From assembly GCF_027625995.1 (NCBI RefSeq), contig NZ_CP115396.1, positions 1,922,001 through 1,986,000 on the forward strand: a stretch of DNA of 64,000 nt. The letters are read 5' to 3'. This document shows positions 18,387 to 26,921 of the stretch, in pieces (positions within the stretch are counted from its first letter, which is position 1; each line of letters opens with the position of its first letter). The notes beneath the pieces were generated by a model, which had not been told where the DNA came from, searched no databases, and saw only the letters and a program-made list of their open reading frames with translations. Made by a program: the position numbers and the translations under genes. The stretch comes from Hymenobacter yonginensis (lineage in GTDB: Bacteria; Bacteroidota; Bacteroidia; Cytophagales; Hymenobacteraceae).

Positions 18387-19916
18387 ATGACGATGGTTTT
18401 TCTCGCTGAGGTTGGCCGAGAGGTGCGTAGAGGGTTGCTAAGGCTGGTGTGGCTGCTGGTGCTGGCCTTCGCGCCCCTCGGCGTAGCCTTCGGCACCTCC
18501 CAGCTGGAAACTGCGCGTCTGCCCGAAGCCAGCAGCATCACGGCGGCGCAGGCCCGCGCCTACGCTGAGGTGCTGAAGCTGCGCCCCGACGCCGCCCGGG
18601 CCCAGTTGAAAGACGCCTCGGCCGGCTCGTTGCTGGTGCTGGATGCGGCGGCCATTACGGAGCTGCTCGTCACGCAGGATGCCGGCCTGTACGAGGCCAC
18701 GGTGGCGGGCCAGAACCGGCGCCTCGCGCAGCTGGAAAAAACGGTGGAGCGCGGCGCCCTGCCCGAGTACGCCCGCGCGGAAATCCGGCTGCACCAGGCG
18801 GCGGCGCAGGTGGTGTTCGGGCATGAGGTGCAGGGAGCCTGGAGTTTGCGGCAGGCCTACCAGCAGATGGCGACCGTAGTGCAGCGCTACCCCACCTATC
18901 TGCCTGCCCGCAAAACCCTGGGGCTGATGCAGTTCTTTATTGGCTCGCTGCCGGAAGGCTACCGCTGGTTTCTGAAGCTGCTGGGGCTGCCCGGCAGCGT
19001 GGCGGGTGGCCTGAGCAACCTGCGCGCCGCCGCCCGCCAGCCCAACGACTTCCAGCCCGAAGCCCGGATTCTGCTGGCGCTGGTGGAAGAAACCTACTAC
19101 AAAAAGCCCGACGAAGGCCTGCAGCTCATCCGCCAGCTGCACCAGCAGCAGCCCGACAATCTGCTCTACGCCTACCTGCTGGTGAGCATACACAAAAAGC
19201 AGCACCACACCGAGGCCGCACTGGCCGCCTACCGTGCCCGCCCCACCGGCCCGGGCTACGTGGCCCTGCCCTACCTGCGCCACATGGCTGCCGACCTACT
19301 GCTCTACCAAGGCGAATATGCCGCTTCGCGCCGTGAAAACGAGCTGTTTCTGCAGCAATACAAAGGCCAGCACTACCGCAAAGACGCCTGGTTCAAGCTC
19401 TACCTGGCCGCCTGGCTGAGCGGCGACGCGCCGGCTGCGGAACGCTACCGGCGCCAGATTGACGCTGGCGGCCGCACCGTGGTAGAAGAAGATACCTACG
19501 CCCAGCGCTTCGTGGAAAGCCGCCTGCCGCTCAACCCATTGCTCACCCGGGCCCGGCTGCAGATTGACGGCGGCTACTACCGCGAGGCCCTGGCCACGCT
19601 GGCCGGGTTCCGGAGCACCGCCGCCACGCCCCTGCGCGACCAACTGGAAGACCCCTACCGCCGCGCCCGCGCCTGGCACCTGCTCGGCCGCCCCGACTCG
19701 GCCCGGCTGCTCTACGCCCGCACCATTGCGCTGGCCGGCAACGCGCCTTACTACTTCGCGCCCCAGGCCGCGCTGCAGCTCGGCTACCTGTACCAGCTGG
19801 AAGGCCAGCGCAATACGGCCCGCGTGTATTTCCGCAAGGCCCTGAGCTACCTGAAGCACGAGTACAAAAACAGCACCGACACCAAAGCCAAGCTGGCGCT
19901 GAAAGAGCTGGAATAA
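18387..19916 (+). CDS. Tetratricopeptide-repeat secreted or membrane-anchored protein
   Basis: A 509-residue protein with an N-terminal hydrophobic segment (LLRLVWLLVLAFAPLGVAFG) that is a signal peptide or anchor. The rest is alpha-helical TPR-like repeats, for example EARILLALVEETYYKKPDEGLQL and APQAALQLGYLYQLEGQRNTARVYFRKAL near the C-terminus. The GSLPEGYRWFLKLLGLPG segment recalls the Iml2/TTC39 (DUF3808) pattern, which I offer with low certainty. It likely acts as a periplasmic scaffold; partner unknown. It has its own terminator-bounded unit. Confidence 0.75.
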   Translation: MTMVFLAEVGREVRRGLLRLVWLLVLAFAPLGVAFGTSQLETARLPEASSITAAQARAYAEVLKLRPDAARAQLKDASAGSLLVLDAAAITELLVTQDAGLYEATVAGQNRRLAQLEKTVERGALPEYARAEIRLHQAAAQVVFGHEVQGAWSLRQAYQQMATVVQRYPTYLPARKTLGLMQFFIGSLPEGYRWFLKLLGLPGSVAGGLSNLRAAARQPNDFQPEARILLALVEETYYKKPDEGLQLIRQLHQQQPDNLLYAYLLVSIHKKQHHTEAALAAYRARPTGPGYVALPYLRHMAADLLLYQGEYAASRRENELFLQQYKGQHYRKDAWFKLYLAAWLSGDAPAAERYRRQIDAGGRTVVEEDTYAQRFVESRLPLNPLLTRARLQIDGGYYREALATLAGFRSTAATPLRDQLEDPYRRARAWHLLGRPDSARLLYARTIALAGNAPYYFAPQAALQLGYLYQLEGQRNTARVYFRKALSYLKHEYKNSTDTKAKLALKELE

Positions 19917-20091
19917 CGCTTCCCCAAGGAACGGGAGAAGCTGGTCCCGGCCGAAAAACTGGCCCCGGTCTGCGCCGACGCAGTCGGCAAGACCGGCGGC
20001 CGCCAAACCACCCCGGTCTCCGACCGGAGGGCGCGCAGCGGCCATCCGAAACCGCGCAAACCCAGCGGGCACACCCACGCCGCCGGCCCCG

Positions 20092-20099
20092 TATCTTTG
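20092..20099 (+). promoter_or_regulatory. -7 box TATCTTTG 4 nt before pabB
   Basis: A full TAnnTTTG match ends exactly 4 nt before the GTG start at 20104. In Bacteroidota transcription begins a few bases after this box, so the mRNA would be leaderless. Confidence 0.5.
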
Positions 20100-20103
20100 C
20101 CGC

Positions 20104-21378
20104 GTGCTGTCTATTCCCCTTGCTGAGCTTCCAGCTGATTTCCGGGCCCGCGCCCTGCGCTGGGCCGCGCAGTTCTCACACTGTGCTTACTTCGAGCCCA
20201 ACGGCCAGGCCTACCCCGAAGGCCCCTTCGACCAGCTGCTGGGCGTAGCGCCCGCCGCACCCGACGCGCCCCGCACGTTGGATGAACTGCGCGAGTGGCT
20301 GCCGCGCCCCCAGGATGGAGCCCCGCGCCTGGGCTTCCTCACCTACGACCTCAAAAACGAAATCGAAGACTTGGACAGCGACAATCCCTCGGGCCTCGAC
20401 TGGCCTACGCTGCACTTCTTCCACCCGCAGACCTGGCTGATCTGGCGGCCGGAGACGCTGGAACTGCACGGCTTCACGGATGGCGTACTGACCACCATTC
20501 TGGCCACGGAACTCCCGGACTGGCCCGCACCCGCCGTGCCCGCCTTCACGCCCCGCATGCCCAAAGCCGACTACCTGCGGGCCGTGGAATCCGTGCGCGA
20601 AGACATTCTCAACGGCGAGGTGTACGAGTTGAACCTGTGCCAGGAATTCTATGCCGAAGGCGTGCAGCTGGACCCGGTGGACGTGTTTTTGCGCCTCAAC
20701 GCGGCCTCACCGGCGCCGTTTGCGGGTTTTTTCCGGCACGAAAGCCACTTTCTGCTGTGTGCCTCGCCCGAGCGGTTCTTAGCCCACTCCGCGCCGGTTA
20801 TCGTCTCCCAGCCCATCAAAGGCACCATTCGGCGCGGCAACACGCCGGCCGAGGATGAGCAGCAGCGCCTAGCGCTTCTCCACGACGAAAAAGAGCGCGC
20901 CGAAAACCTGATGATCGTGGACCTGGTGCGCAACGACCTGGCCCGCGTGGCCCAAACCGGCACCGTGCAGGTGCCCGAGCTGTTCGGCCTCTACCCGTTC
21001 CGGCACGTCTGGCAGATGATTTCGACGGTTACCGCCGAGCTGCGCCCAGGCGTGGACCTCCCGGACGTGCTGCGCGCCACCTTCCCAATGGGCTCGATGA
21101 CCGGCGCACCGAAAATCCGGGCCATGCAGCTCATCGAGCACTACGAAACCGCCCGGCGCGGCCTCTACAGCGGCAGCATCGGCTACGCCTGGCCCGACGG
21201 CGCGTTTGAGTTCAACGTGGTCATCCGCAGCCTGCAATACCGCCCCGACACCGGCTACCTCAGCTTCCAGGTCGGCTCGGCCATCACCTACGACTCCGAC
21301 CCGGAGCGCGAGTACGCGGAGTGCCTGCTAAAAGCCCGCGCCATCCTGGACATGCTGGGCGCAGTGGTGGCGGAGTGA
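20104..21378 (+). CDS. pabB: Aminodeoxychorismate synthase component I PabB
   Basis: Converts chorismate and ammonia to 4-amino-4-deoxychorismate for folate synthesis. The 424 residues carry the chorismate-binding fold: VYELNLCQEFY, FLLCASPERFL, PIKGTIRRG, KERAENLMIVDLVRNDLARV, SMTGAPKIRAMQLIEHYE, RGLYSGSIGY and GSAITYDSDPEREYAE. Lys in PIKGT is the PabB-type residue that forms a covalent intermediate; anthranilate synthases have PIAGT. Start is GTG, fixed by the -7 box 4 nt upstream. No pabA or pabC is adjacent. The stop codon lies within the family C repeat that follows. Confidence 0.93.
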   Translation: MLSIPLAELPADFRARALRWAAQFSHCAYFEPNGQAYPEGPFDQLLGVAPAAPDAPRTLDELREWLPRPQDGAPRLGFLTYDLKNEIEDLDSDNPSGLDWPTLHFFHPQTWLIWRPETLELHGFTDGVLTTILATELPDWPAPAVPAFTPRMPKADYLRAVESVREDILNGEVYELNLCQEFYAEGVQLDPVDVFLRLNAASPAPFAGFFRHESHFLLCASPERFLAHSAPVIVSQPIKGTIRRGNTPAEDEQQRLALLHDEKERAENLMIVDLVRNDLARVAQTGTVQVPELFGLYPFRHVWQMISTVTAELRPGVDLPDVLRATFPMGSMTGAPKIRAMQLIEHYETARRGLYSGSIGYAWPDGAFEFNVVIRSLQYRPDTGYLSFQVGSAITYDSDPEREYAECLLKARAILDMLGAVVAE

Positions 21379-21573
21379 TGAGGTGAAAAGAACGTCATGC
21401 TGAGCGAAGCGAAGCATCTCGCCCGCCAAGCTAACCCCAACCGTCAGGCTCCCCCTCTCTGAAGTAGAGGGGGCCGGGGGGGTGAGGCCCACCGTTAGAA
21501 CGAAGCGGTAGAGATGCTTCGGCAAGCTCAGCATGACGTTCTTTTTACCTCATCACCCCATCACCTCATCACC
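21375..21573. repeat. Dispersed palindromic element, family C (CGTCATGCTGAGC), copy 1
   Basis: Arms run GTGATGAGG, then AACGTCATGCTGAGC and GAAGCATCTCG on the left, and the complement (GAGATGCTTCGGCAAGCTC, GCATGACGTT, CCTCATCACC) on the right. Between them lies a further hairpin, CCCCCTCT/AGAGGGGG (about 21451-21472). The element contains the stop codons of both convergent genes, pabB and the acetyltransferase-like gene. Confidence 0.75.
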
Positions 21574-22202
21574 AACCCACTCAGCCGCCGCTCGAATTCC
21601 TGCAGGAACAGCCCGACGTGGTAGCCGTCGGCCAGGGCGTGGTGCACGTTCACCGAGACGGGCATGTAGGTGGCGCCGTTTTCCTCGTAGAGTTGGCCGA
21701 AGGAGATTTTGGGGCAGCTGTCGGGGTGCGAGAAGCTGCGGGCGTGGGTGAGGCCGCTGAAGCGCACCCACGGAATGGCCGAGCAGTGCAGCACATCCAC
21801 GCGGGCCGTGGTGTCACTCAGGCGCAAACCGGTGCTGGCCTGCACGGCCGCAATTTCCGCCTCAGCCGAGGCCACAAACGTGGTCAGGTCTGGGTTTTGC
21901 TCGATGAAGGAAAAGGAAAACGTGTGGTCGGGGCGGCCCAGCGTGGCCGAAACGTGTACCTCGTCATACTGGTATACCTGCCCGTCTTCGATGCGGGTGC
22001 GGAACTCGGGCACGGCGTTGGCCGCCTGCGCAGCGTGGTGCAGATAGTAGAGAAAGAACGACACGCCCAGCCGCTTGGCCTCCGCCTGGGCGCCGGTGCA
22101 GTTCACGGGGGCCACCAGCCCGAAAAACGGTTCCTCGAACTGGGAGAAGAAGGCAAAATGCTCGCGGCGGTTCCAGGCGGCCTGGTTGATTTGCTGTTTC
22201 AT
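21561..22202 (-). CDS. Chloramphenicol-acetyltransferase-like protein
   Basis: Acetyl-CoA-dependent O-acyltransferase fold; 213 residues, normal for type A CAT. The catalytic motif VNVHHALADGYHVGLFLQEF near the C-terminus contains the HHxxxDG signature. HFAFFSQFEEPFFG near the N-terminus and SAIPWVRFSGLTHA in the middle also match. Chromosomal CAT-like proteins of this phylum are not proven to give drug resistance, so the substrate is left open. The last few codons (LVMR and stop) are supplied by the GTGATGAGG octamers of the family C repeat. ATG 22202 was chosen at the conserved start MKQQINQAAWNRREHF. Confidence 0.85.
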   Translation of the reverse strand: MKQQINQAAWNRREHFAFFSQFEEPFFGLVAPVNCTGAQAEAKRLGVSFFLYYLHHAAQAANAVPEFRTRIEDGQVYQYDEVHVSATLGRPDHTFSFSFIEQNPDLTTFVASAEAEIAAVQASTGLRLSDTTARVDVLHCSAIPWVRFSGLTHARSFSHPDSCPKISFGQLYEENGATYMPVSVNVHHALADGYHVGLFLQEFERRLSGLVMR

Positions 22203-22217
22203 GGCCGGCAAGTTCGG

Positions 22218-22225
22218 TAACTTTG
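22218..22225 (+). promoter_or_regulatory. -7 box TAACTTTG before the HAD hydrolase
   Basis: A full TAnnTTTG match in the divergent gap between the acetyltransferase-like and HAD genes, 46 nt before ATG 22272. No strong -33 element was found. Confidence 0.4.
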
Positions 22226-22271
22226 CCGGCTCTCCGGGCCGGTGGCGCGGGTTGAAAGCCCTTTCCTGCCC

Positions 22272-22967
22272 ATGTCCGCTCCCCTACTTGTTGCCTTCGA
22301 CGCCGACGACACGCTCTGGCCCAACCAGCCCCACTTCGACCAGGTGGAAGCCCGCCTGTTCGAAATCATGGCCCACTGCGGCGACGCCGCCCACATCAGC
22401 CGGCACCTCAACGACGTGCAGCGCCGCAACATGCAGCTGTTCGGCTACGGCGCCAAGTCGTTTATGCTGTCCATGATTGAAACCGCTATTCAGCTCACCA
22501 ACGGCAACGTGCGCGGGTCCGACATTCAGGAAATCCTCGACATGGGCAAGGACCTGCTGCGCTACCCCATCGAGCCCCTGCCCGGCGTGGTGGAGGTGGT
22601 GACGGAGCTGCGCCAACGCGGCCACCGCCTGCTGGTGCTCACCAAAGGCGACCTGTTCGACCAGGAAAGCAAAATTGCCCGCTCCGGCCTCGGCGACCTG
22701 TTCGACCACGTGGAAGTGGTCAGTGAGAAAAACGAAGCCACCTACCAGCGCCTGCTAACCCGCTACAACGCCTCCGCCGCCGACTTCGTGATGATCGGCA
22801 ACTCCCTAAAATCCGACATTCTGCCCGTGGCGCGGCTAGGCCTGCGCGCCGTGCACGTCCCCTACCACGCCAACTGGATTTTCGAGCACGTGGAGCCCGA
22901 GCAGTTGGCTGGCCTGGCGTTCCATACCGTGCAGGACGTCCGCGAGGTGCTGGATTATCTGGGGTGA
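22272..22967 (+). CDS. HAD-family hydrolase
   Basis: Haloacid dehalogenase-like phosphatase; 231 residues. Motif I is FDADDTLWP (nucleophile Asp and DxD), motif II is LLVLTKGD, motif III Lys is in VSEKNEATYQ, and motif IV is MIGNSLKSDI. A helical cap occupies about residues 20-90. The specific substrate is not apparent; phosphoglycolate-type or nucleotide phosphatase activity is possible. The stop codon falls in the first unit of a GGTGATGG octamer array. Confidence 0.88.
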   Translation: MSAPLLVAFDADDTLWPNQPHFDQVEARLFEIMAHCGDAAHISRHLNDVQRRNMQLFGYGAKSFMLSMIETAIQLTNGNVRGSDIQEILDMGKDLLRYPIEPLPGVVEVVTELRQRGHRLLVLTKGDLFDQESKIARSGLGDLFDHVEVVSEKNEATYQRLLTRYNASAADFVMIGNSLKSDILPVARLGLRAVHVPYHANWIFEHVEPEQLAGLAFHTVQDVREVLDYLG

Positions 22968-23125
22968 TGAGGTGATGGGGTGATGGGGTGATGGGGTGAT
23001 GGGGTGATGAGGTAAAAAGAACGTCATGCTGAGCTTGTCGAAGCATCTCGCGTGCTGATGTTGTAATACTATTCAGCTGTCAGCACGCGAGATGCTTCGG
23101 CCGCGCCTCTGCATGACGTTCTATC
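22963..23125. repeat. Family C palindrome, copy 2, preceded by octamer tandem repeats
   Basis: About six tandem copies of GGTGATG(G/A) (22963-23012) lead into AACGTCATGCTGAGC...GAAGCATCTCGCGTGCTGA. The right arm is TCAGCACGCGAGATGCTTCG...GCATGACGTTCTA. The same octamers border copy 1 in lower number, so they belong to the element. The array begins at the HAD stop codon. Confidence 0.75.
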
Positions 23126-23191
23126 ACTCCACCACGCCACAAACCCACTAATCCAGCTTCTGCCATTCTGTCATTTTCGCCCCGAAAAGCC

Positions 23192-23199
23192 TACCTTTG
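23192..23199 (+). promoter_or_regulatory. -7 box TACCTTTG before miaB
   Basis: A full TAnnTTTG match, 14 nt before GTG 23214 and 44 nt before ATG 23244. It leaves both starts possible. Confidence 0.45.
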
Positions 23200-23243
23200 C
23201 CCTCCACCGAACCGTGAAGCTGACGCCGCCGAGGCCTTTTTCC

Positions 23244-24707
<1,464 letters not shown>

Positions 24708-24712
24708 GCAGT

Positions 24713-24811
24713 CTATCATCCTGAACTGGCAAAGAAACCTGTCACGCTGAAACGACATCGTTCGGCAGTAACTCCTGCCTGACTGGAGCCTTCACCAGCT
24801 CAGGATGACGG
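24713..24811. repeat. Inverted repeat related to family C (TCATCCTGAGCTGG)
   Basis: ATCATCCTGAACTGG (24715-24729) and CCAGCTCAGGATGAC (24795-24809) pair with one or two mismatches around about 65 nt that includes a TTCGGCAGTAACTCCTGCCTG stretch. It occupies the gap between miaB and the sigma-54 activator. Confidence 0.6.
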
Positions 24812-24878
24812 ATTTTCTTTGGTCTGCCTGAAAATAAACCGCCCCGCTTTTCGTCTACCCTACGAAAACCCTCCCGAC

Positions 24879-26192
24879 TTGACACCTTCCGAAATACAAA
24901 GCATCAAACAGCGGTTCGGCATCATCGGCAATGCGCCGTCGCTGAACTACGCCATTCAGGTGGCCACGCAGGTAGCGCCCACCGACATGACGGTGCTGAT
25001 AACGGGCGAAAGCGGCTCCGGTAAGGAGTCGTTTTCCAAGATTATTCATGCCCTGTCGCCGCGCAAGCACGGGCAGTTCATTGCCATCAACTGCGGCGCC
25101 ATCCCGGAAGGTACCATCGACTCGGAGCTGTTCGGGCACGAAAAGGGCTCGTTTACTGGTGCCCAGGAAGCCCGCAAAGGCTACTTCGAGGTGACCAACG
25201 GCGGCACCATCTTCCTCGACGAGATTGGCGAGATGCCGCTCGGCACCCAGGCCCGCCTACTGCGCGTGCTCGAAAACGGCGAGTTTATCCGCGTCGGCAG
25301 CAGCAAAGTGCAGAAGACCGACGTGCGCGTAGTGGCCGCCACCAACGTGAATCTGCTCGACGCCGTGCGCGAAGGCCGCTTCCGCGAAGACCTCTACTAC
25401 CGCCTGAACACGGTGCCGATTACGGTTCCACCACTGCGTGAGCGTGGCGATGATATTTATCTGTTGTTCAGAAAGTTTACCACTGATTTTTCTGACCGTT
25501 ACCGCGTCAAGCCGATTACGCTGACGCCCGATGCGGTGCAGGAATTGCAGCGGTTCCGCTTCCCCGGCAACATCCGCCAGCTCAAGAACGTGGCCGAGCA
25601 GTTGTCGGTGCTGGAGACGGACCGCGAGATTGACAGCCGCCGCCTGCGCCAGTACCTGCCGCAGGAGCAGGCCAGCCAGCTGCCCATGCTGCTGCACGCC
25701 GCCGGCCCCGACGCGGCTGGCAGCGGCTACTCGGAGCGCGACCTGCTCTACAAGGTGCTCTTCGACATGCGCCGCGACATGACCGACCTCAAGAAGCTGG
25801 TGCTGGAAATGGCCGCCGGCCAGCGCCCGCAGGACTCGCAGGAGTTGCTGCGCCAGAACAGCCACCTGTTCACCAACCTCAACGCCGCCCCCTACGACGG
25901 CGGCGCCCGCCCGCTGCGCCAGCCCTCGCCCGATGGTGGTGCCACGGAGTACATCCTCACCCCCGGTCAGCTTGATGACGCCACCGACTACGAGGACGAG
26001 GTGCAGCGCGTGGAAGATATTCCGCACGAAACCGAGGAGGAAACCCTCTCGCTGGAAGCCAAGGAGAAGGAAATGATCCTCAAGGCCCTGAAAAAGCACC
26101 ACAACAAGCGCAAATACGCCGCCCACGACCTGGGCATCTCGGAGCGCACTCTCTACCGCAAACTCAAGCAGTATGATCTGGAAAACGCGTGA
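24879..26192 (+). CDS. Sigma-54-dependent transcriptional activator (AAA+ and Fis-type HTH, no receiver)
   Basis: Enhancer-binding protein that remodels sigma-54 RNA polymerase by ATP hydrolysis. The AAA+ core spans about residues 10-250: Walker A GESGSGKE, the sigma-54 contact loop KGSFTGAQ (GAFTGA type), Walker B GGTIFLDEIGEMP, and arginine finger region DVRVVAATN and FREDLYYRLN. A variable acidic linker follows. The C-terminal helix-turn-helix is KYAAHDLGISERTLYRKLKQY. There is no receiver or GAF domain before the core, so control of activity is not visible. The conserved start TPSEIQSIKQRFGIIGN begins at a TTG (24879). It may act on the sigma-54-like promoter before groES. Confidence 0.92.
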   Translation: MTPSEIQSIKQRFGIIGNAPSLNYAIQVATQVAPTDMTVLITGESGSGKESFSKIIHALSPRKHGQFIAINCGAIPEGTIDSELFGHEKGSFTGAQEARKGYFEVTNGGTIFLDEIGEMPLGTQARLLRVLENGEFIRVGSSKVQKTDVRVVAATNVNLLDAVREGRFREDLYYRLNTVPITVPPLRERGDDIYLLFRKFTTDFSDRYRVKPITLTPDAVQELQRFRFPGNIRQLKNVAEQLSVLETDREIDSRRLRQYLPQEQASQLPMLLHAAGPDAAGSGYSERDLLYKVLFDMRRDMTDLKKLVLEMAAGQRPQDSQELLRQNSHLFTNLNAAPYDGGARPLRQPSPDGGATEYILTPGQLDDATDYEDEVQRVEDIPHETEEETLSLEAKEKEMILKALKKHHNKRKYAAHDLGISERTLYRKLKQYDLENA

Positions 26193-26775
26193 TTATGCGC
26201 TACAAGCCGTGAGCTACAAGCTGCAAGCTTTTATCCGCCAGGCCAGAACCACGTGGACTTCCCTCCTGGCTTGCAGCTTGTGGCTTATAGCTTGCAGCTT
26301 TTTGAGCGGGTGTTCGGTTTACTCGTTTTCGGGCACCAATATCGACCCGGAGGTGAAGACCATTTCCATCAGCACCTTCCAGAATAACTCCAGCAACGGC
26401 CCGTCTTTCCTGGCCCAGCGCTTCACCGAGGACTTCAAGGACTACTTCCAGCGCAACACCACGCTCAAGCTGGTGCCGCGCGACGGCGACCTGCAGTTTG
26501 AGGGCGCCATTACGGCCTATGACTATGCCCCGGCCGCCATTCAGAACCAGAACGGCATCGACCAGGCCGGCGTCAACCGCCTTACCATTCAGGTGCGCGT
26601 GCGCTACTCCAACACCAAGGACCCCAAGCAGGACTTCGAGCAGACGTTCCAAAGCAACGGCGACTTCCCGGCCGACCAGGACATTACGCGCATCAACAAC
26701 GACCCCACCGCCACGCGCCGCATCACCCAGAACATCATCACTGATACGTTCAACAAGTCGGTGGCAAACTGGTGA
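26173..26775 (+). CDS. lptE: LptE-family LPS-assembly lipoprotein
   Basis: Outer-membrane lipoprotein expected to sit with LptD and insert LPS in the outer leaflet. The lipobox FLSGC places the lipidated Cys at residue 47 of the 200-residue frame. The mature part starts SVYSFSGTNIDPEVKTISI and shows the LptE pattern of strands and FQNNSSNGPSFLAQRFTEDFKDYFQRNT. ATG 26173 overlaps the sigma-54 activator by 20 nt; the n-region before the hydrophobic stretch is then unusually long, and a GTG at 26209 is an alternative. The whole signal-peptide region is encoded by an inverted repeat (26199-26304), with LACSLWLIACSFL coming from its right arm. Confidence 0.88.
   Translation: MIWKTRDYALQAVSYKLQAFIRQARTTWTSLLACSLWLIACSFLSGCSVYSFSGTNIDPEVKTISISTFQNNSSNGPSFLAQRFTEDFKDYFQRNTTLKLVPRDGDLQFEGAITAYDYAPAAIQNQNGIDQAGVNRLTIQVRVRYSNTKDPKQDFEQTFQSNGDFPADQDITRINNDPTATRRITQNIITDTFNKSVANW
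26199..26304. repeat. Inverted repeat (GCTACAAGCTGCAAGCT type) inside lptE
   Basis: Left arm 26199-26232 (AGCTACAAGCTGCAAGCTT and flanks) and right arm 26270-26304 (CTTGCAGCTTGTGGC, TAGCTTGCAGC) are complementary over about 25 of 30 positions. The unit is itself made of AGCTTGCAGC-like subrepeats. Both arms lie inside the coding frame of lptE. Confidence 0.75.
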
Positions 26776-26788
26776 GGGAAACCAGCCG

Positions 26789-26815
26789 GATGGTTAAATG
26801 GCTAAATTGCTGTAT
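26789..26815. repeat. Single-arm fragment of the TGGTTGAATGGCT repeat
   Basis: GATGGTTAAATGGCTAAAT resembles the arms of the element at 12355-12445. It lies in the gap after lptE. No second arm was found. Confidence 0.4.
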
Positions 26816-26921
26816 CGTTGCGGCCCCATAAGGCGCCGGCAGGTTTTGCCTTGACAGGTTTTGCTTCGACTGAATTAGGCTGACTATCCAGCCCTTCAGC
26901 TATTTAAATAATTCAAAGGAA

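Noticed and set aside
21561-22202. Chloramphenicol resistance gene
   Set aside because: The fold and catalytic His motif are clear, but chromosomal CAT-like proteins of this phylum often have other substrates. I kept the call at family level.
22963-23012. Possible CRISPR array
   Set aside because: The units are 8 bp with no spacers between them, and no cas gene is present.
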